From the NCBI GenBank assembly GCA_009699015.1, contig WLOY01000015.1, positions 1-38,746 on the forward strand: 38,746 nucleotides of DNA, in the 5' to 3' direction. The stretch is from Actinomycetota bacterium. Lineage in GTDB: Bacteria > Actinomycetota > Actinomycetes > S36-B12. Positions within the stretch are counted from its first letter, which is position 1; each line of letters begins with the position of its first letter. The position numbers and the translations under genes were made by a program. A model generated the notes under the pieces. The model saw only the letters and a program-made list of their open reading frames with translations, was not told where the DNA came from and ran no database searches. This document shows, piece after piece, positions 9,582-17,761 of the stretch.

Positions 9582-9934
9582 GCGACCGCATCACTATCAC
9601 CGGGATCCGAGGGTTTGGGTTCCACGGTGTCTTCGAGCATGAGCGCCGCGAGGGCCAGGAGTTCATCGCTGATGTGGAACTCGAGGTGTCGACCAGGGAG
9701 GCGGCCCGGACCGACGATCTTGCGGCGAGCGTCGATTACGGTGAAGCCGCAAACCGGGTCCACGCCATTCTCGTCGGCGAACCGGTCGATCTCATCGAGA
9801 CGGTCGCCGAGCGCATCTCGGCCGCCCTTCTGGCAATGGTTGGGGTGCTTGGGGTTGTGGTGACGGTTCACAAGCCCTCGGCCCCCATCGTCGTCCCCTT
9901 CTCTGACGTGTCCGTCACCATCGCCCGGCCGTGA
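9578..9934 (+). CDS. folB: dihydroneopterin aldolase
   Basis: Cleaves 7,8-dihydroneopterin to 6-hydroxymethyl-dihydropterin and glycolaldehyde. The diagnostic N-terminal segment GFHGVFEHERREGQEF (14-29) and the VDYGEAANRV and ETVAERIS blocks are present, and the C-terminal VHKPSAP supplies the conserved lysine. The length of 118 aa is standard. It overlaps folP by 4 nt and its TGA lies at the beginning of the folK region, so translation of the four fol genes is probably coupled. Confidence 0.96.
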   Translation: MSDRITITGIRGFGFHGVFEHERREGQEFIADVELEVSTREAARTDDLAASVDYGEAANRVHAILVGEPVDLIETVAERISAALLAMVGVLGVVVTVHKPSAPIVVPFSDVSVTIARP

Positions 9935-9945
9935 AGGAGGAGCGC

Positions 9946-10443
9946 ATGCCGTCGTGGAATGCCGTGATCGCCGTCGGAGCCAACCTCGGCGATCGTCGGG
10001 CGGCGCTGCAGGGCGCCCTGGACGGGCTCAGGGCCACGCCCGGGATCGATGTCCTTGCGGTGTCGTCCCTCTATGAAACCGACCCGGTGGGCGGGCCCGA
10101 GCAGCCCGAGTACGCCAATGCCGTGATCCGGGTCAGGTCGACGATCTCGGCGAGGGGGCTGCTTGACCGCGCGCACGAGCTCGAGGCGGATTGGGAGCGC
10201 ACGAGGCAGGTGCGCTGGGGGCCTCGCACCCTCGACATCGACATCATCGACGTGGATGGTCAGGTGAGCGATGATCCAGAGCTGACCCTTCCGCACCCGA
10301 GGGCGCATGAGCGCGGATTCGTCATCGTGCCCTGGCTGGAGATCGAGCCGGAAGCCGTGCTCGCTGGCCATGGCCCCATCAGCGGGCTTCGCATCGATGC
10401 CTCCGGCGTCCGCCTGTCGAGCGATGGGGGGCCCCTCCGGTGA
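9946..10443 (+). CDS. folK: 6-hydroxymethyl-7,8-dihydropterin pyrophosphokinase
   Basis: Transfers pyrophosphate from ATP to hydroxymethyl-dihydropterin, producing the FolP substrate. The family signature WGPRTLDIDII is at 91-101. AVGANLGDR near the N-terminus and SSLYETDPVGGPEQPEYANAV are also typical. I chose ATG 9946 (165 aa) because GGAGG at 9936-9940 is 5 nt upstream; the overlapping GTG at 9931 would place that site inside the gene. The 3' end overlaps the DUF3180 gene by 4 nt. Confidence 0.95.
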   Translation: MPSWNAVIAVGANLGDRRAALQGALDGLRATPGIDVLAVSSLYETDPVGGPEQPEYANAVIRVRSTISARGLLDRAHELEADWERTRQVRWGPRTLDIDIIDVDGQVSDDPELTLPHPRAHERGFVIVPWLEIEPEAVLAGHGPISGLRIDASGVRLSSDGGPLR

Positions 10444-10988
10444 ATGCCATGACCCCCACCCGAATCCGACTGCTCATCGGCCTGGCCGTCGTCGCGGCGG
10501 CGGTGGGCTTGGGCGCGGTCATGCTCGTCGAGGGCCAGTCCGGCCGGGTGATCCCGGTGCCGTGGCTCGCGGGCGCGACCATGTGGTTCCTCGCGCTCGC
10601 CCTGCTCATCTGGACGCTGCTGAGCCGTCCGCGACTCCTGCGCAAGCCGGGCTCGCGACCATTGCCACCGCTCGTCGCCGCACGAACGGCTGCGCTGGCG
10701 ATGGCCGCCTCGCGAACCGGCTCGCTCGTCGCGGGGTTCTACGCCGGGATTGCGATCGGGAGCTTCCCCTCGCGTGCGACGCAGGCCGGTAGTGCCGCTG
10801 TTCCGGCCGCGCTCACGACAGCCGTGGGGTCGTTGGCGCTCGTCGCGTCGGCTCTGTGGCTGGAGCGACTGTGCAGGCTTCCACTCGGTGGTGATCGCGA
10901 TGGCACGGGTGGGTCTGGGCGAGGTCAGGCCGGCGAGCGGCGGCCCGAGCCGGGGGGCACGATCGCGCGTATAGGCTCGCGCTCATGA
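10440..10988 (+). CDS. DUF3180 family membrane protein
   Basis: A 182-aa protein with four hydrophobic segments, roughly residues 9-30, 42-61, 78-107 (interrupted) and 118-143. The charged Arg/Gly-rich tail is probably cytoplasmic. Proteins of this family regularly follow folK in Actinobacteria, and that position is kept here (GTGA overlap with folK). No catalytic motif is visible and the function is unknown. An in-frame ATG at 10449 is an alternative start. Its stop overlaps the next start (ATGA). Confidence 0.8.
   Translation: MNAMTPTRIRLLIGLAVVAAAVGLGAVMLVEGQSGRVIPVPWLAGATMWFLALALLIWTLLSRPRLLRKPGSRPLPPLVAARTAALAMAASRTGSLVAGFYAGIAIGSFPSRATQAGSAAVPAALTTAVGSLALVASALWLERLCRLPLGGDRDGTGGSGRGQAGERRPEPGGTIARIGSRS
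10972..10977 (+). promoter_or_regulatory. putative -10 box before the 96-aa gene
   Basis: TAGGCT inside the 3' end of the DUF3180 gene ends 7 nt before ATG 10985. This is the distance expected for a leaderless transcript and would give the small gene its own start inside the fol operon. No -35 box is recognised. Confidence 0.35.
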
Positions 10989-11275
10989 GCGACGCAACGA
11001 GCCTTGAGGACCTTCCCTTCGACGAGCTACGTCACCGAGCCTTCCATCTCGCCGAGAAGCGCGTCGATATCGGCTTCTTCACCGAACTGTTCGCGCACAT
11101 GCCCGGCATGGTGGCGATCGAGGGCGAGGGCGGCGACCTCGGTGCCATCGGTGGCACCTTCATCGAGACGGTCAAGGCCGTGCGCGAGATGCTCGGCGAC
11201 AATGAGCTCGATCCGACGACGGAGACCCTCCTGCGCGCACGCTTCGCGACCTACATTCGCGATCACGAGAAGTAG
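10985..11275 (+). CDS. small conserved-looking protein of unknown function
   Basis: A 96-aa acidic soluble protein. It overlaps the DUF3180 gene by 4 nt (ATGA) and is the last plus-strand gene of the fol operon. Its sequence alternates charged helices with one Gly-rich stretch (EGEGGDLGAIGG, about 43-54); no signal peptide, cysteine pair or metal motif is visible. I do not recognise the family. Codon use and third-position GC match the neighbours, so it is likely a real gene. It converges on the NuoD-like gene with 12 nt between stops. Confidence 0.6.
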   Translation: MSDATSLEDLPFDELRHRAFHLAEKRVDIGFFTELFAHMPGMVAIEGEGGDLGAIGGTFIETVKAVREMLGDNELDPTTETLLRARFATYIRDHEK

Positions 11276-11287
11276 CCGCGCCATTCG

Positions 11288-12412
11288 TCAGCGGTCGACA
11301 TCACCGACAACGAAGAAGAACGACGTCACCGCGGGCCCGAGCGCATGCAGGCCAGTGCCGGGCAGCGATCGTGCCAGCGCCTGAACGTTCGTGAATGAGG
11401 GCGTGCGGAGTTTCAGGCGCCACGGGGTCTTCTCGCCGATGCTGCTCAGCAGGTAGCCGCTGCGCCCGAGCGGGCCTTCGAACTCGCCGTACTCCGTGCC
11501 CTCCGGCACTCGGACGACCTTCGGCAGCGGCACGTTCACCGGGCCCTCGCCAAGCTCTCGCAGGCGATCGGTGGCGGCGGCCACGAGGGCGATGCTCACC
11601 GGCACCTGGGCCAGCAGGACCTCGTAGCGCGAGGGGATGTCTCCGGCCGAGGCGACCGGCACGTCGAGGACCTGCGCGAGCGCCGGGTAGGCGAGCAGGG
11701 GTTCGTCGCGGCGAAGATCGAGATCGACGCCGCTCGCGCGGGCGACCGGCCCGCTCACCCCGAGGGAGAGCGCGTCGTCGCGCGTGAGTACGGCGAGACC
11801 TGCGAAGGGCGCGAGCGCCGCGCCGGCCGCGTCTCGGATCGAGGGGAATGCGTCGGAGAGCCCGGAGAGCGCCCGGGCGAGGTCGCCCAGCCATTCGGGC
11901 GCGAGGGGCTGGGCGAGGCCGCCGATGCGGGTGATCATCGGGTGGACGCGACCGCCGGTGGCCCGTTCCTGAAGGACCTGGAGGGCCTCTCGGATCTCGA
12001 GGGCCTGATCGCCCTGCGGTACGGCGGCCCCTACGAGCAGGAGCGAGGCAGTGATGCGGTTGACCTCGGCGAGCAGGGTGCGCGACCAGGTCGCGCGCTC
12101 CGGCGGAACGATGCCCATGGCCGCCTCGATGGTGAGCGCGACCCCGAGCTCGGAGGAGAAGGCCGAGAGCCAGTCGTGCCGGTTCGCCAGCATGAGGATC
12201 TGCCGGTAGTCGCGTGCCTCGAAGAGCTTCTCGGCACTGCGATGCAGGAGGCCGACCCGGGCATCGGCCCCGACGATGACGTCATCATCGAGTTCCAGTG
12301 CCAGTTGGAGTGCGCCGTGCTGGGCGGGGTGGAGGTCGCCGAGGTCAAGGACGAGATCGGCGTCGAGGTGACGCGCTGCCCCGAGGGCGACGAGGGCCTG
12401 CCGTGTCGTCAC
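11288..12412 (-). CDS. NuoD-like protein (complex I 49-kDa subunit homologue, stand-alone)
   Basis: A 374-aa homologue of NuoD/NDUFS2. Recognisable blocks are LHPAQHG (27-33), VGLLHRSAEKLFE (53-65), the NRHDW segment (77-81), a PPERATWSRTLLAEVNRI helix, RTPSFTNVQ and a C-terminus ending DVDR. No other nuo gene is nearby, so it is probably not the structural subunit of the main complex I. H32 aligns with the quinone-site histidine. The partner tyrosine position (RxDY in NuoD) is W81, so quinone binding may be altered. R58 aligns with the arginine that NDUFAF7 methylates in NDUFS2. It lies 12 nt downstream of a MidA/NDUFAF7-type methyltransferase in one operon. Some annotations call such genes nuoD2. 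Confidence 0.8.
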   Translation of the reverse strand: MTTRQALVALGAARHLDADLVLDLGDLHPAQHGALQLALELDDDVIVGADARVGLLHRSAEKLFEARDYRQILMLANRHDWLSAFSSELGVALTIEAAMGIVPPERATWSRTLLAEVNRITASLLLVGAAVPQGDQALEIREALQVLQERATGGRVHPMITRIGGLAQPLAPEWLGDLARALSGLSDAFPSIRDAAGAALAPFAGLAVLTRDDALSLGVSGPVARASGVDLDLRRDEPLLAYPALAQVLDVPVASAGDIPSRYEVLLAQVPVSIALVAAATDRLRELGEGPVNVPLPKVVRVPEGTEYGEFEGPLGRSGYLLSSIGEKTPWRLKLRTPSFTNVQALARSLPGTGLHALGPAVTSFFFVVGDVDR

Positions 12413-12424
12413 GGGGCAAGTGTG

Positions 12425-13303
12425 TCAGGTGAAGGTCTGGACGAGGCTGATGAAGTCCGCATGGCCGGGAGCGGTGGTCCAGCGGCTGATCCGGGTGGTC
12501 CGCGCCCGGGTGGCCGCAGCCCCGGCCGCATCGATCGCGACATGGGCGGTGAGGTTGCAGGATCCGTCGGCGATCGGGGTCACGGTTCGACCATCGAGGT
12601 AGCCGGTGAGCGTGCCCCCATCCCACGTGCCGGCCATCCGTTCATCGCGGGTGTGGCCGTAGTCGATGGCGAGGGCGGCCCCCCTGTCGAGCATCCCGGT
12701 GATCGAGGCCCACGCGGCGTCGCGTCGGCTACCGATCTCGGCTCGCATGAACGGCCTGGTAACCGGCCACCAGTGATCGAGCCAGGCGCGTTGGGCGGGG
12801 TCCTCGAGGGGTTCGCCGAGCTGAAGTTCGCGGCTCACCGGGTCGATGAGCAGGCGGTGCGGCCGGCCCTCGTCGTCGGCCTCGACCGCCTCGCACGGGA
12901 TGTCGTCGAGGAACTCGTGGGCGACGACGACGCCGTGGATCCCCCCGAGCTCCGCGGCTACCTGTCGGGCGTCGCCGGTGATCCAGTCGATCCCCGGATC
13001 GAGGTCCGGGGGACGCGGCCGAAGGTCGATGCCGATGAGCCGGGCATGGGTGCCGGCGAGGGCGAGCCTGGTGAGGAGGCCGCCGGCGCCGGAACCGACA
13101 TCCACGACGGTGAGCGGGCCGGTGGTGTCTTCGCCGGCCAGGGCGAGGAGTTGGCCCACGAGTCCAAGGATCTCGGGGCTGGCCGCGATGTCGGTGGCGA
13201 AGTGCCGGTAGGGGTCGCCGTCGGGGCCGAGGTAGAACGAGCGATCCCCGGTGAGGGTCTCCTCCCATGCATCTGCGAGCGTCAGTTCATCCGGCACGAC
13301 CAC
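12425..13303 (-). CDS. SAM-dependent methyltransferase, MidA/NDUFAF7 family (DUF185)
   Basis: A 292-aa protein whose blocks match COG1565. SFYLGPDGDPYRHFATDIAAS comes near the N-terminus. The SAM-binding VVDVGSGAGGLLTRL is at about 66-80, followed by VVAHEFLDDIPCEAV, ALAIDYGHTRDER and, near the end, CNLTAHVAID. Mitochondrial NDUFAF7 dimethylates an arginine of the 49-kDa complex I subunit. The downstream partner here is a 49-kDa-subunit homologue, so that protein is the obvious candidate substrate (inference). GTG 13303 is used; the third codon is also GTG. It is divergent from the pan/nad operon, with 28 nt between the starts, so the promoters must overlap. Confidence 0.85.
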   Translation of the reverse strand: MVVPDELTLADAWEETLTGDRSFYLGPDGDPYRHFATDIAASPEILGLVGQLLALAGEDTTGPLTVVDVGSGAGGLLTRLALAGTHARLIGIDLRPRPPDLDPGIDWITGDARQVAAELGGIHGVVVAHEFLDDIPCEAVEADDEGRPHRLLIDPVSRELQLGEPLEDPAQRAWLDHWWPVTRPFMRAEIGSRRDAAWASITGMLDRGAALAIDYGHTRDERMAGTWDGGTLTGYLDGRTVTPIADGSCNLTAHVAIDAAGAAATRARTTRISRWTTAPGHADFISLVQTFT

Positions 13304-13319
13304 TGACGGTACCGGCCTC

Positions 13320-13325
13320 TAGGCT
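13320..13325 (+). promoter_or_regulatory. putative -10 box of the DUF2520-panC-nad operon
   Basis: TAGGCT ends 6 nt before GTG 13332, suggesting a leaderless transcript. The spacer to the divergent methyltransferase gene is only 28 nt and also contains TACCGT on the other strand, so polymerase binding in the two directions would interfere. Confidence 0.45.
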
Positions 13326-13331
13326 CCACCT

Positions 13332-14222
13332 GTGAGCGATCAGGGCCCGCCGAGGCTGCGCGTCGGCGTGATCGGTGCCGGACGCGTCGGTGCGGTCCTC
13401 GGGGCTGCCCTTCGCCGGGCTGGCCATGAGCTCGTGGGGGTCACGGCGGTGTCGGATGTTTCCCGGCTTCGAGCGGAGGCACTGCTGCCGGGGGTGCCGA
13501 TCCTTGACCTTCCTGCCGTGGTGCGCGATGTCGATCTGGTGCTCGTCGCGGTCCCGGACGATGCGCTGCCCGGGCTCGTCGCGGGCCTGGCCGAGACCGG
13601 GAACGTGCATGCAGGGCAGTTCTGGTGTCACCCCGCCGGACGATTCGGAATCGCGGTTCTCGACCCGGCCACGCGAATGGGCGCACTGCCGCTCGCCCTT
13701 CATCCGGTCATGACCTTCACCGGGACCAGCCTTGACCTCAGCAGGCTCGGTGACTGCCCGTTCGGCGTCACGGCCCCGCAGGTGCTCCGCCCGGTGGCCG
13801 AGGCCCTCGTGGTCGAAATGGGCGGGGATCCGTTCTGGGTCCCGGAGGAGAACCGGTCCACCTACCACGCAGCCCTGGCCTACGGCTCCAACTACCTCAT
13901 CACGCTCGTCACCCAGTGCCTTGACCTGCTCCGTCACGCGGGGCTTGAGGAACCGCAGCGTCTCGTGGCGCCCCTCCTCAGCGCATCACTCGACAACGCA
14001 CTGCGGTGGGGTGATCAGGCGCTGACCGGCCCGGTGGCGCGTGGTGATGCCGCGTCGGTCGCAGATCACGTTCGGGCGATTGAGGAGGTCTCGCCGGAGG
14101 CCGCGAGCGCCTATCGTGCCCTCGGAAGGCTCACCGCTGACCGGGCAGTCGGTGCCGGCCTGCTGAAGGCCCGCGATGCCGAGGCCCTGCTTGAGGTCCT
14201 CGGCGAAGGGAGGGGCCGATGA
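13332..14222 (+). CDS. Rossmann-like/DUF2520 oxidoreductase-like protein
   Basis: A 296-aa protein with an N-terminal NAD(P)-type Rossmann motif G15-A-G-R-V-G20, the strand VDLVLVAVPDDALP, and a conserved ALHPVMTFTG block. A helical C-terminal DUF2520 domain contains HAALAYGSNYLITL. The architecture resembles ketopantoate reductase and 6-phosphogluconate-dehydrogenase-fold enzymes. Actinobacteria often place this gene directly before panC, and here it overlaps panC by 4 nt. A role in reducing ketopantoate to pantoate would fit the context but is inference. GTG 13332 fits a leaderless start. Confidence 0.8.
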   Translation: MSDQGPPRLRVGVIGAGRVGAVLGAALRRAGHELVGVTAVSDVSRLRAEALLPGVPILDLPAVVRDVDLVLVAVPDDALPGLVAGLAETGNVHAGQFWCHPAGRFGIAVLDPATRMGALPLALHPVMTFTGTSLDLSRLGDCPFGVTAPQVLRPVAEALVVEMGGDPFWVPEENRSTYHAALAYGSNYLITLVTQCLDLLRHAGLEEPQRLVAPLLSASLDNALRWGDQALTGPVARGDAASVADHVRAIEEVSPEAASAYRALGRLTADRAVGAGLLKARDAEALLEVLGEGRGR

Positions 14223-15070
14223 GTGCCGTGCTCGTGGAGTCCCATGCGGCCCTCGTTGCCGCCCGGTGCTCCGGGGTGCCGTCGGCTGTCGTGATGACCA
14301 TGGGCGCCCTGCACGAGGGGCACGCGGTCCTCGTGCGGGAGGCGCGTGCCGCGGTCGGTGCCGACGGTTGCGTCATCGTCACCGACTTCGTCAACCCGAT
14401 GCAGTTCGGCGCAGGTGAGGATTTCGAGCGCTACCCCCGATCCCTCGAGGCCGACGTCCGGATCTGCAGCGCTGCCGGCGCGAATCTCGTCTATGCCCCG
14501 ATGGTCGCCGAGATCTACGTCGAGGGTGCGGCGGGCGCGTCGATCACTGTCGACCCTGGGCCCTTGGGCGAGGTCCTTGAGGGCGCAGCGCGCCCCGGCC
14601 ACTTCCGAGGGATGCTTACGGTGGTGGCGAAACTCCTGCACCTGACCGCCCCAGACCTAGCCCTCTTCGGGGAGAAGGACTACCAGCAGCTCGTCCTCAT
14701 CACGGAGATGGTGTCTCAGTTGAACTTCCCGACGAAGGTCGTGCCGGTCCCGACGGTACGCGAGCCCGATGGGCTGGCAATGAGCAGTCGCAATCGCTAC
14801 CTCAGCGACGAGGAGCGAGCGGCCGCGGCCGTGGTTCCCCGGGCTCTCGAGGAGACGGTCAGGGTGTCGCAGGACGAGGGGGCTGAGGCCGGGGTGCGAG
14901 CGGGCCTCGCCGTGCTGTCGGCGAACCCAGCTGTCGAGGTCGACTATCTCGTCGTCACCGACGCGGCACTGGGCGTGGCACGTCCGGGCGTCGGGCGAGC
15001 CCTCGTCGCCGTGCGCGTGGGTACGACCCGGCTCCTCGACAACATGGCATGCACGGTGACAGGACCATGA
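14219..15070 (+). CDS. panC: pantothenate synthetase (pantoate--beta-alanine ligase)
   Basis: ATP-dependent condensation of pantoate and beta-alanine. The HIGH-like [10 protein letters not shown], the FVNPMQFG loop, [18 protein letters not shown] and the KMSKS-like MSSRN are all present in order. The 283-aa length is standard. It overlaps the DUF2520 gene (ATGA) and nadB (ATGA at 15067). panD and panB are not adjacent: in some Actinobacteria panD lies between panC and nadB, but here the two genes overlap directly. Confidence 0.97.
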   Translation: MSAVLVESHAALVAARCSGVPSAVVMTMGALHEGHAVLVREARAAVGADGCVIVTDFVNPMQFGAGEDFERYPRSLEADVRICSAAGANLVYAPMVAEIYVEGAAGASITVDPGPLGEVLEGAARPGHFRGMLTVVAKLLHLTAPDLALFGEKDYQQLVLITEMVSQLNFPTKVVPVPTVREPDGLAMSSRNRYLSDEERAAAAVVPRALEETVRVSQDEGAEAGVRAGLAVLSANPAVEVDYLVVTDAALGVARPGVGRALVAVRVGTTRLLDNMACTVTGP

Positions 15071-16836
15071 GCGCGCATGTTGGCGGGGCCTTGGATCCGA
15101 TTGCCTCGGGGCTGCTCCCCACGAGGCTCTCGGCCGATGAGCCAGGATGGACCACCCGGGCCGATGTCATCGTCGTGGGGTCCGGCATCGCCGGGCTCAC
15201 CACGGCCATCCATGCTCGCGAGGCGGGCAAGACCGTCCTGCTCGTGACGAAGGCCCGGGTGAGCGAGGGCTCGACCCAGTGGGCGCAGGGAGGTATCGCC
15301 GCAGCGCTCGCCGACGACGACTCACCCGAGGAGCACCTAGCCGACACCCTGGTGGCGGGCGTCGGGCTGTGCGATGAGGAGGCGGTCCGAATCCTCGTCA
15401 CGCAGGGCCCAACGGCGCTGAGGCAACTCATCGCACTCGGTGCCCGGTTCGACACTGATGCGACGGGCGCCATCTCGCTCACCCGTGAGGGCGGCCATCA
15501 TCACGATCGAATCGCGCATGCGGGTGGCGATGCGACCGGGGCCGAGGTTTCCAGGGCCCTGGTCGCTGCGGTGGCGCGCGATGCCGGCATCGAGCTCGTG
15601 GAGAATGCGCTCGTGCTCGACCTGCTCCTCGACGGCACCGGTGCCGCCCAGGGCGTCACCCTCCACGTCATGGGCACCGGTCAGCGAGGTGGCGTAGGCG
15701 CGGCGCTCGCCCCCAATGTCGTACTCGCCACCGGCGGGTTCGGGCAGGTCTTCGGCCAGACGACGAATCCGTACGTCTCGACGGGCGACGGGGTCGCGCT
15801 GGCGATGCGGGCGGGCGCAGACATCGCAGACCTCGAGTTCGTGCAGTTCCATCCGACGGTCATGTGGCTCGGACCCCTGGCCCAGGGTCAGCAGCCTCTC
15901 GTCTCGGAGGCGGTTCGCGGCGAGGGGGCGTTCCTGCGCGACACGGACGGTTCGCGGTTCATGGAGACCGAGCACCCGATGGCCGATCTCGCCCCGCGCG
16001 ACATCGTCGCGAAGGCGATCATGCGTCGGATGCGGGAGTCCGGATCGAGTCATGTGTGGCTCGACGGCCGTCACCTTGGCGCTGACATGTGGATCAGCCG
16101 GTTCCCGACGATTCTCGAGTCATGCCGCTCGCGCGGCATCGATCCGGTCACCGACCTCATCCCTGTCGCCCCGGCGCAGCACTACGTGTCCGGTGGTGTC
16201 CGCACCGATCACTGGGGGCGCGCCTCGATCCCCGGACTGTTCGCATGCGGGGAGGTCGCCTGCACGGGGGTGCACGGTGCGAACCGGCTGGCGTCGAACT
16301 CGCTGCTCGAGGGGCTGGTGTTCGCGGGGAGGATCGGCGAGGTGCTCGCGAGCAGCGAGGCCGTCGTCCGCGATCCGGTCCCGGGCCGTCACAGCCCCGG
16401 ATTGCTTCCGCGCCCCGGATTGCTTCCGCGCCCCGGATTGCTTCCGCGCCCCGGATTGCTTCCGCGCCCCGGATTGCTTCCGCGCCCCGGATTGCTTCCG
16501 CATAGCGTTCGCCGCACCTTGCAGCAGACCATGGACGAGCACGTGGGCGTCCTGCGCAGCCGGACCTCACTCGATCTCGCCGAGGCGGAACTCTGGCCGC
16601 TCTCGGCTGCTTCAGGGGCCCGGCCCTGCACGGAGGATTGGGAGACAACGAATATCCACGCCCTCGCGTGCGTTCTCACGCGTCATGCCCTGCTTCGTCA
16701 GGAGACGCGGGGATCGCATTGGCGCGAGGACTTCCCGGAGCGCGATGATGCGACATGGCAGACGCGACTCGTGACCTCGATCGACGAGGATGGCGCGCTG
16801 CATACGAGAACCGAGCCCATCGGAGGATCCGAATGA
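15067..16836 (+). CDS. nadB: L-aspartate oxidase
   Basis: FAD enzyme oxidising L-aspartate to iminoaspartate, the first step of NAD synthesis. The dinucleotide-binding motif [11 protein letters not shown] is near residues 31-41. [13 protein letters not shown], the [20 protein letters not shown] block, [15 protein letters not shown] and the [16 protein letters not shown]-capping segment follow. ATG 15067 overlaps the panC stop and gives 589 aa, longer than usual. Residues 444-479 are six copies of PGLLPR (last PGLLPH), inserted between the FAD/capping part and the C-terminal helical domain. The insertion keeps frame and all catalytic blocks are intact, so the enzyme is probably functional. Confidence 0.95.
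   Translation: MSAHVGGALDPIASGLLPTRLSADEPGWTTRADVIVVGSGIAGLTTAIHAREAGKTVLLVTKARVSEGSTQWAQGGIAAALADDDSPEEHLADTLVAGVGLCDEEAVRILVTQGPTALRQLIALGARFDTDATGAISLTREGGHHHDRIAHAGGDATGAEVSRALVAAVARDAGIELVENALVLDLLLDGTGAAQGVTLHVMGTGQRGGVGAALAPNVVLATGGFGQVFGQTTNPYVSTGDGVALAMRAGADIADLEFVQFHPTVMWLGPLAQGQQPLVSEAVRGEGAFLRDTDGSRFMETEHPMADLAPRDIVAKAIMRRMRESGSSHVWLDGRHLGADMWISRFPTILESCRSRGIDPVTDLIPVAPAQHYVSGGVRTDHWGRASIPGLFACGEVACTGVHGANRLASNSLLEGLVFAGRIGEVLASSEAVVRDPVPGRHSPGLLPRPGLLPRPGLLPRPGLLPRPGLLPRPGLLPHSVRRTLQQTMDEHVGVLRSRTSLDLAEAELWPLSAASGARPCTEDWETTNIHALACVLTRHALLRQETRGSHWREDFPERDDATWQTRLVTSIDEDGALHTRTEPIGGSE
16395..16502 (+). repeat. six-copy 18-bp tandem repeat inside nadB
   Basis: The unit CCCCGGATTGCTTCCGCG occurs six times head to tail; five copies are identical and the last differs only at its final base. 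Because the period is divisible by three it adds PGLLPR units without a frameshift. There are no spacers, so it is a minisatellite, not a CRISPR. The near-perfect identity implies recent expansion or ongoing homogenisation. Confidence 0.98.
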
Positions 16837-16858
16837 AGCTGCCCGGCCGAGGCCTGAT

Positions 16859-17761
16859 GTGACCGCCTCGTCGATGTTCGGCGCTACGGTGTCGCGCATG
16901 CTCGAGGATGCGCGCCTGGACCCAAGGGCCCTGGAGCCGTTGATCCTCGCCTCGATTGAGGAGGACCTCGACGGTGGCGTTGACGTCACGACGGTGGCGA
17001 CAGTTCCGCCGGACCAGCGCGCAACCTTGGATCTCGTGGCCCGCGGGGCTGGAATCGCTGCAGGGATTCCAGTTGCGGCAGCGGTGTTCATGGCGGTGAG
17101 TGGCGACGACGACCTTGAGATCATGTTTGGCGTGGGCGACGGCGACCGGGTCGAGCCGGGCGACATCCTCATCTCGGTTACCGGGCTCACCCATGAGCTG
17201 CTCCGCGCAGAGCGGCCGGCGTTGAACATGCTCGGCCACCTCGGCGGTATCGCCACCCTGACGCGGGCGTGGGCCGATGCAATCGGCGGTACGAAGGCCG
17301 CTGTCCGCGATACGAGAAAGACAACCCCGGGCATGCGCCGGCTCGAGAAGTACGCCGTGCGCTGTGGCGGCGGCCAGAATCACCGGATGTCGCTGTCCGA
17401 TGCAGCCCTCGTCAAGGACAACCACGTGCTTGCTGCTGGCGGGGTCGCCGAGGCATTCGCGGCTGTGAGGCGAGTCTTCCCCGATGTTCCGGTCGAGGTC
17501 GAGGTCGACTCGATGGAGCAGTTGGACGAGGTGCTCGCCGCGGGTGCTGACCTCGTGCTGCTGGACAACTTCACGCCGGCGCAGATGATCGCTGCGGTCG
17601 CACGGACTGCCGGACGCGCCCGCCTCGAGGCCTCGGGGGGACTGACCCTCGTGAATGCGGCCGAGGTCGCGGCGACAGGGGTCGACTACATCGCGGTCGG
17701 CGCGCTCACCCACTCGGCGCCGGTGCTCGACATCGGTGCCGACCTACGACAGGAGACGTGA
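16859..17761 (+). CDS. nadC: nicotinate-nucleotide pyrophosphorylase (quinolinate phosphoribosyltransferase)
   Basis: Converts quinolinate and PRPP to nicotinate mononucleotide and CO2. Key blocks: EEDLDGGVDVTT near the N-terminus, RDTRKTTPGMRRLEKYAVRCGGG with the substrate-binding Arg/Lys residues, NHRMSLSDAALVKDNH, VEVEVDSMEQ, LLDNF and EASGG. I chose GTG 16859 because GAGG at 16849-16852 is 6 nt upstream; it gives 300 aa. The same frame is open back into nadB, and ATG 16874 is an alternative. nadA (quinolinate synthase) is not seen between nadB and nadC and must lie elsewhere if present. Its stop abuts the coaX start. Confidence 0.95.
   Translation: MTASSMFGATVSRMLEDARLDPRALEPLILASIEEDLDGGVDVTTVATVPPDQRATLDLVARGAGIAAGIPVAAAVFMAVSGDDDLEIMFGVGDGDRVEPGDILISVTGLTHELLRAERPALNMLGHLGGIATLTRAWADAIGGTKAAVRDTRKTTPGMRRLEKYAVRCGGGQNHRMSLSDAALVKDNHVLAAGGVAEAFAAVRRVFPDVPVEVEVDSMEQLDEVLAAGADLVLLDNFTPAQMIAAVARTAGRARLEASGGLTLVNAAEVAATGVDYIAVGALTHSAPVLDIGADLRQET

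Noticed and set aside
11942..13306. 454-aa plus-strand open frame across the NuoD-like and methyltransferase genes
   Set aside because: It is the complement of two recognisable minus-strand genes and is low-complexity in Gly, Asp, Glu, Val and Arg.
16395..16502. Possible CRISPR array in the 18-bp repeat
   Set aside because: The copies are contiguous with no spacers, in frame within nadB, and there are no cas genes.
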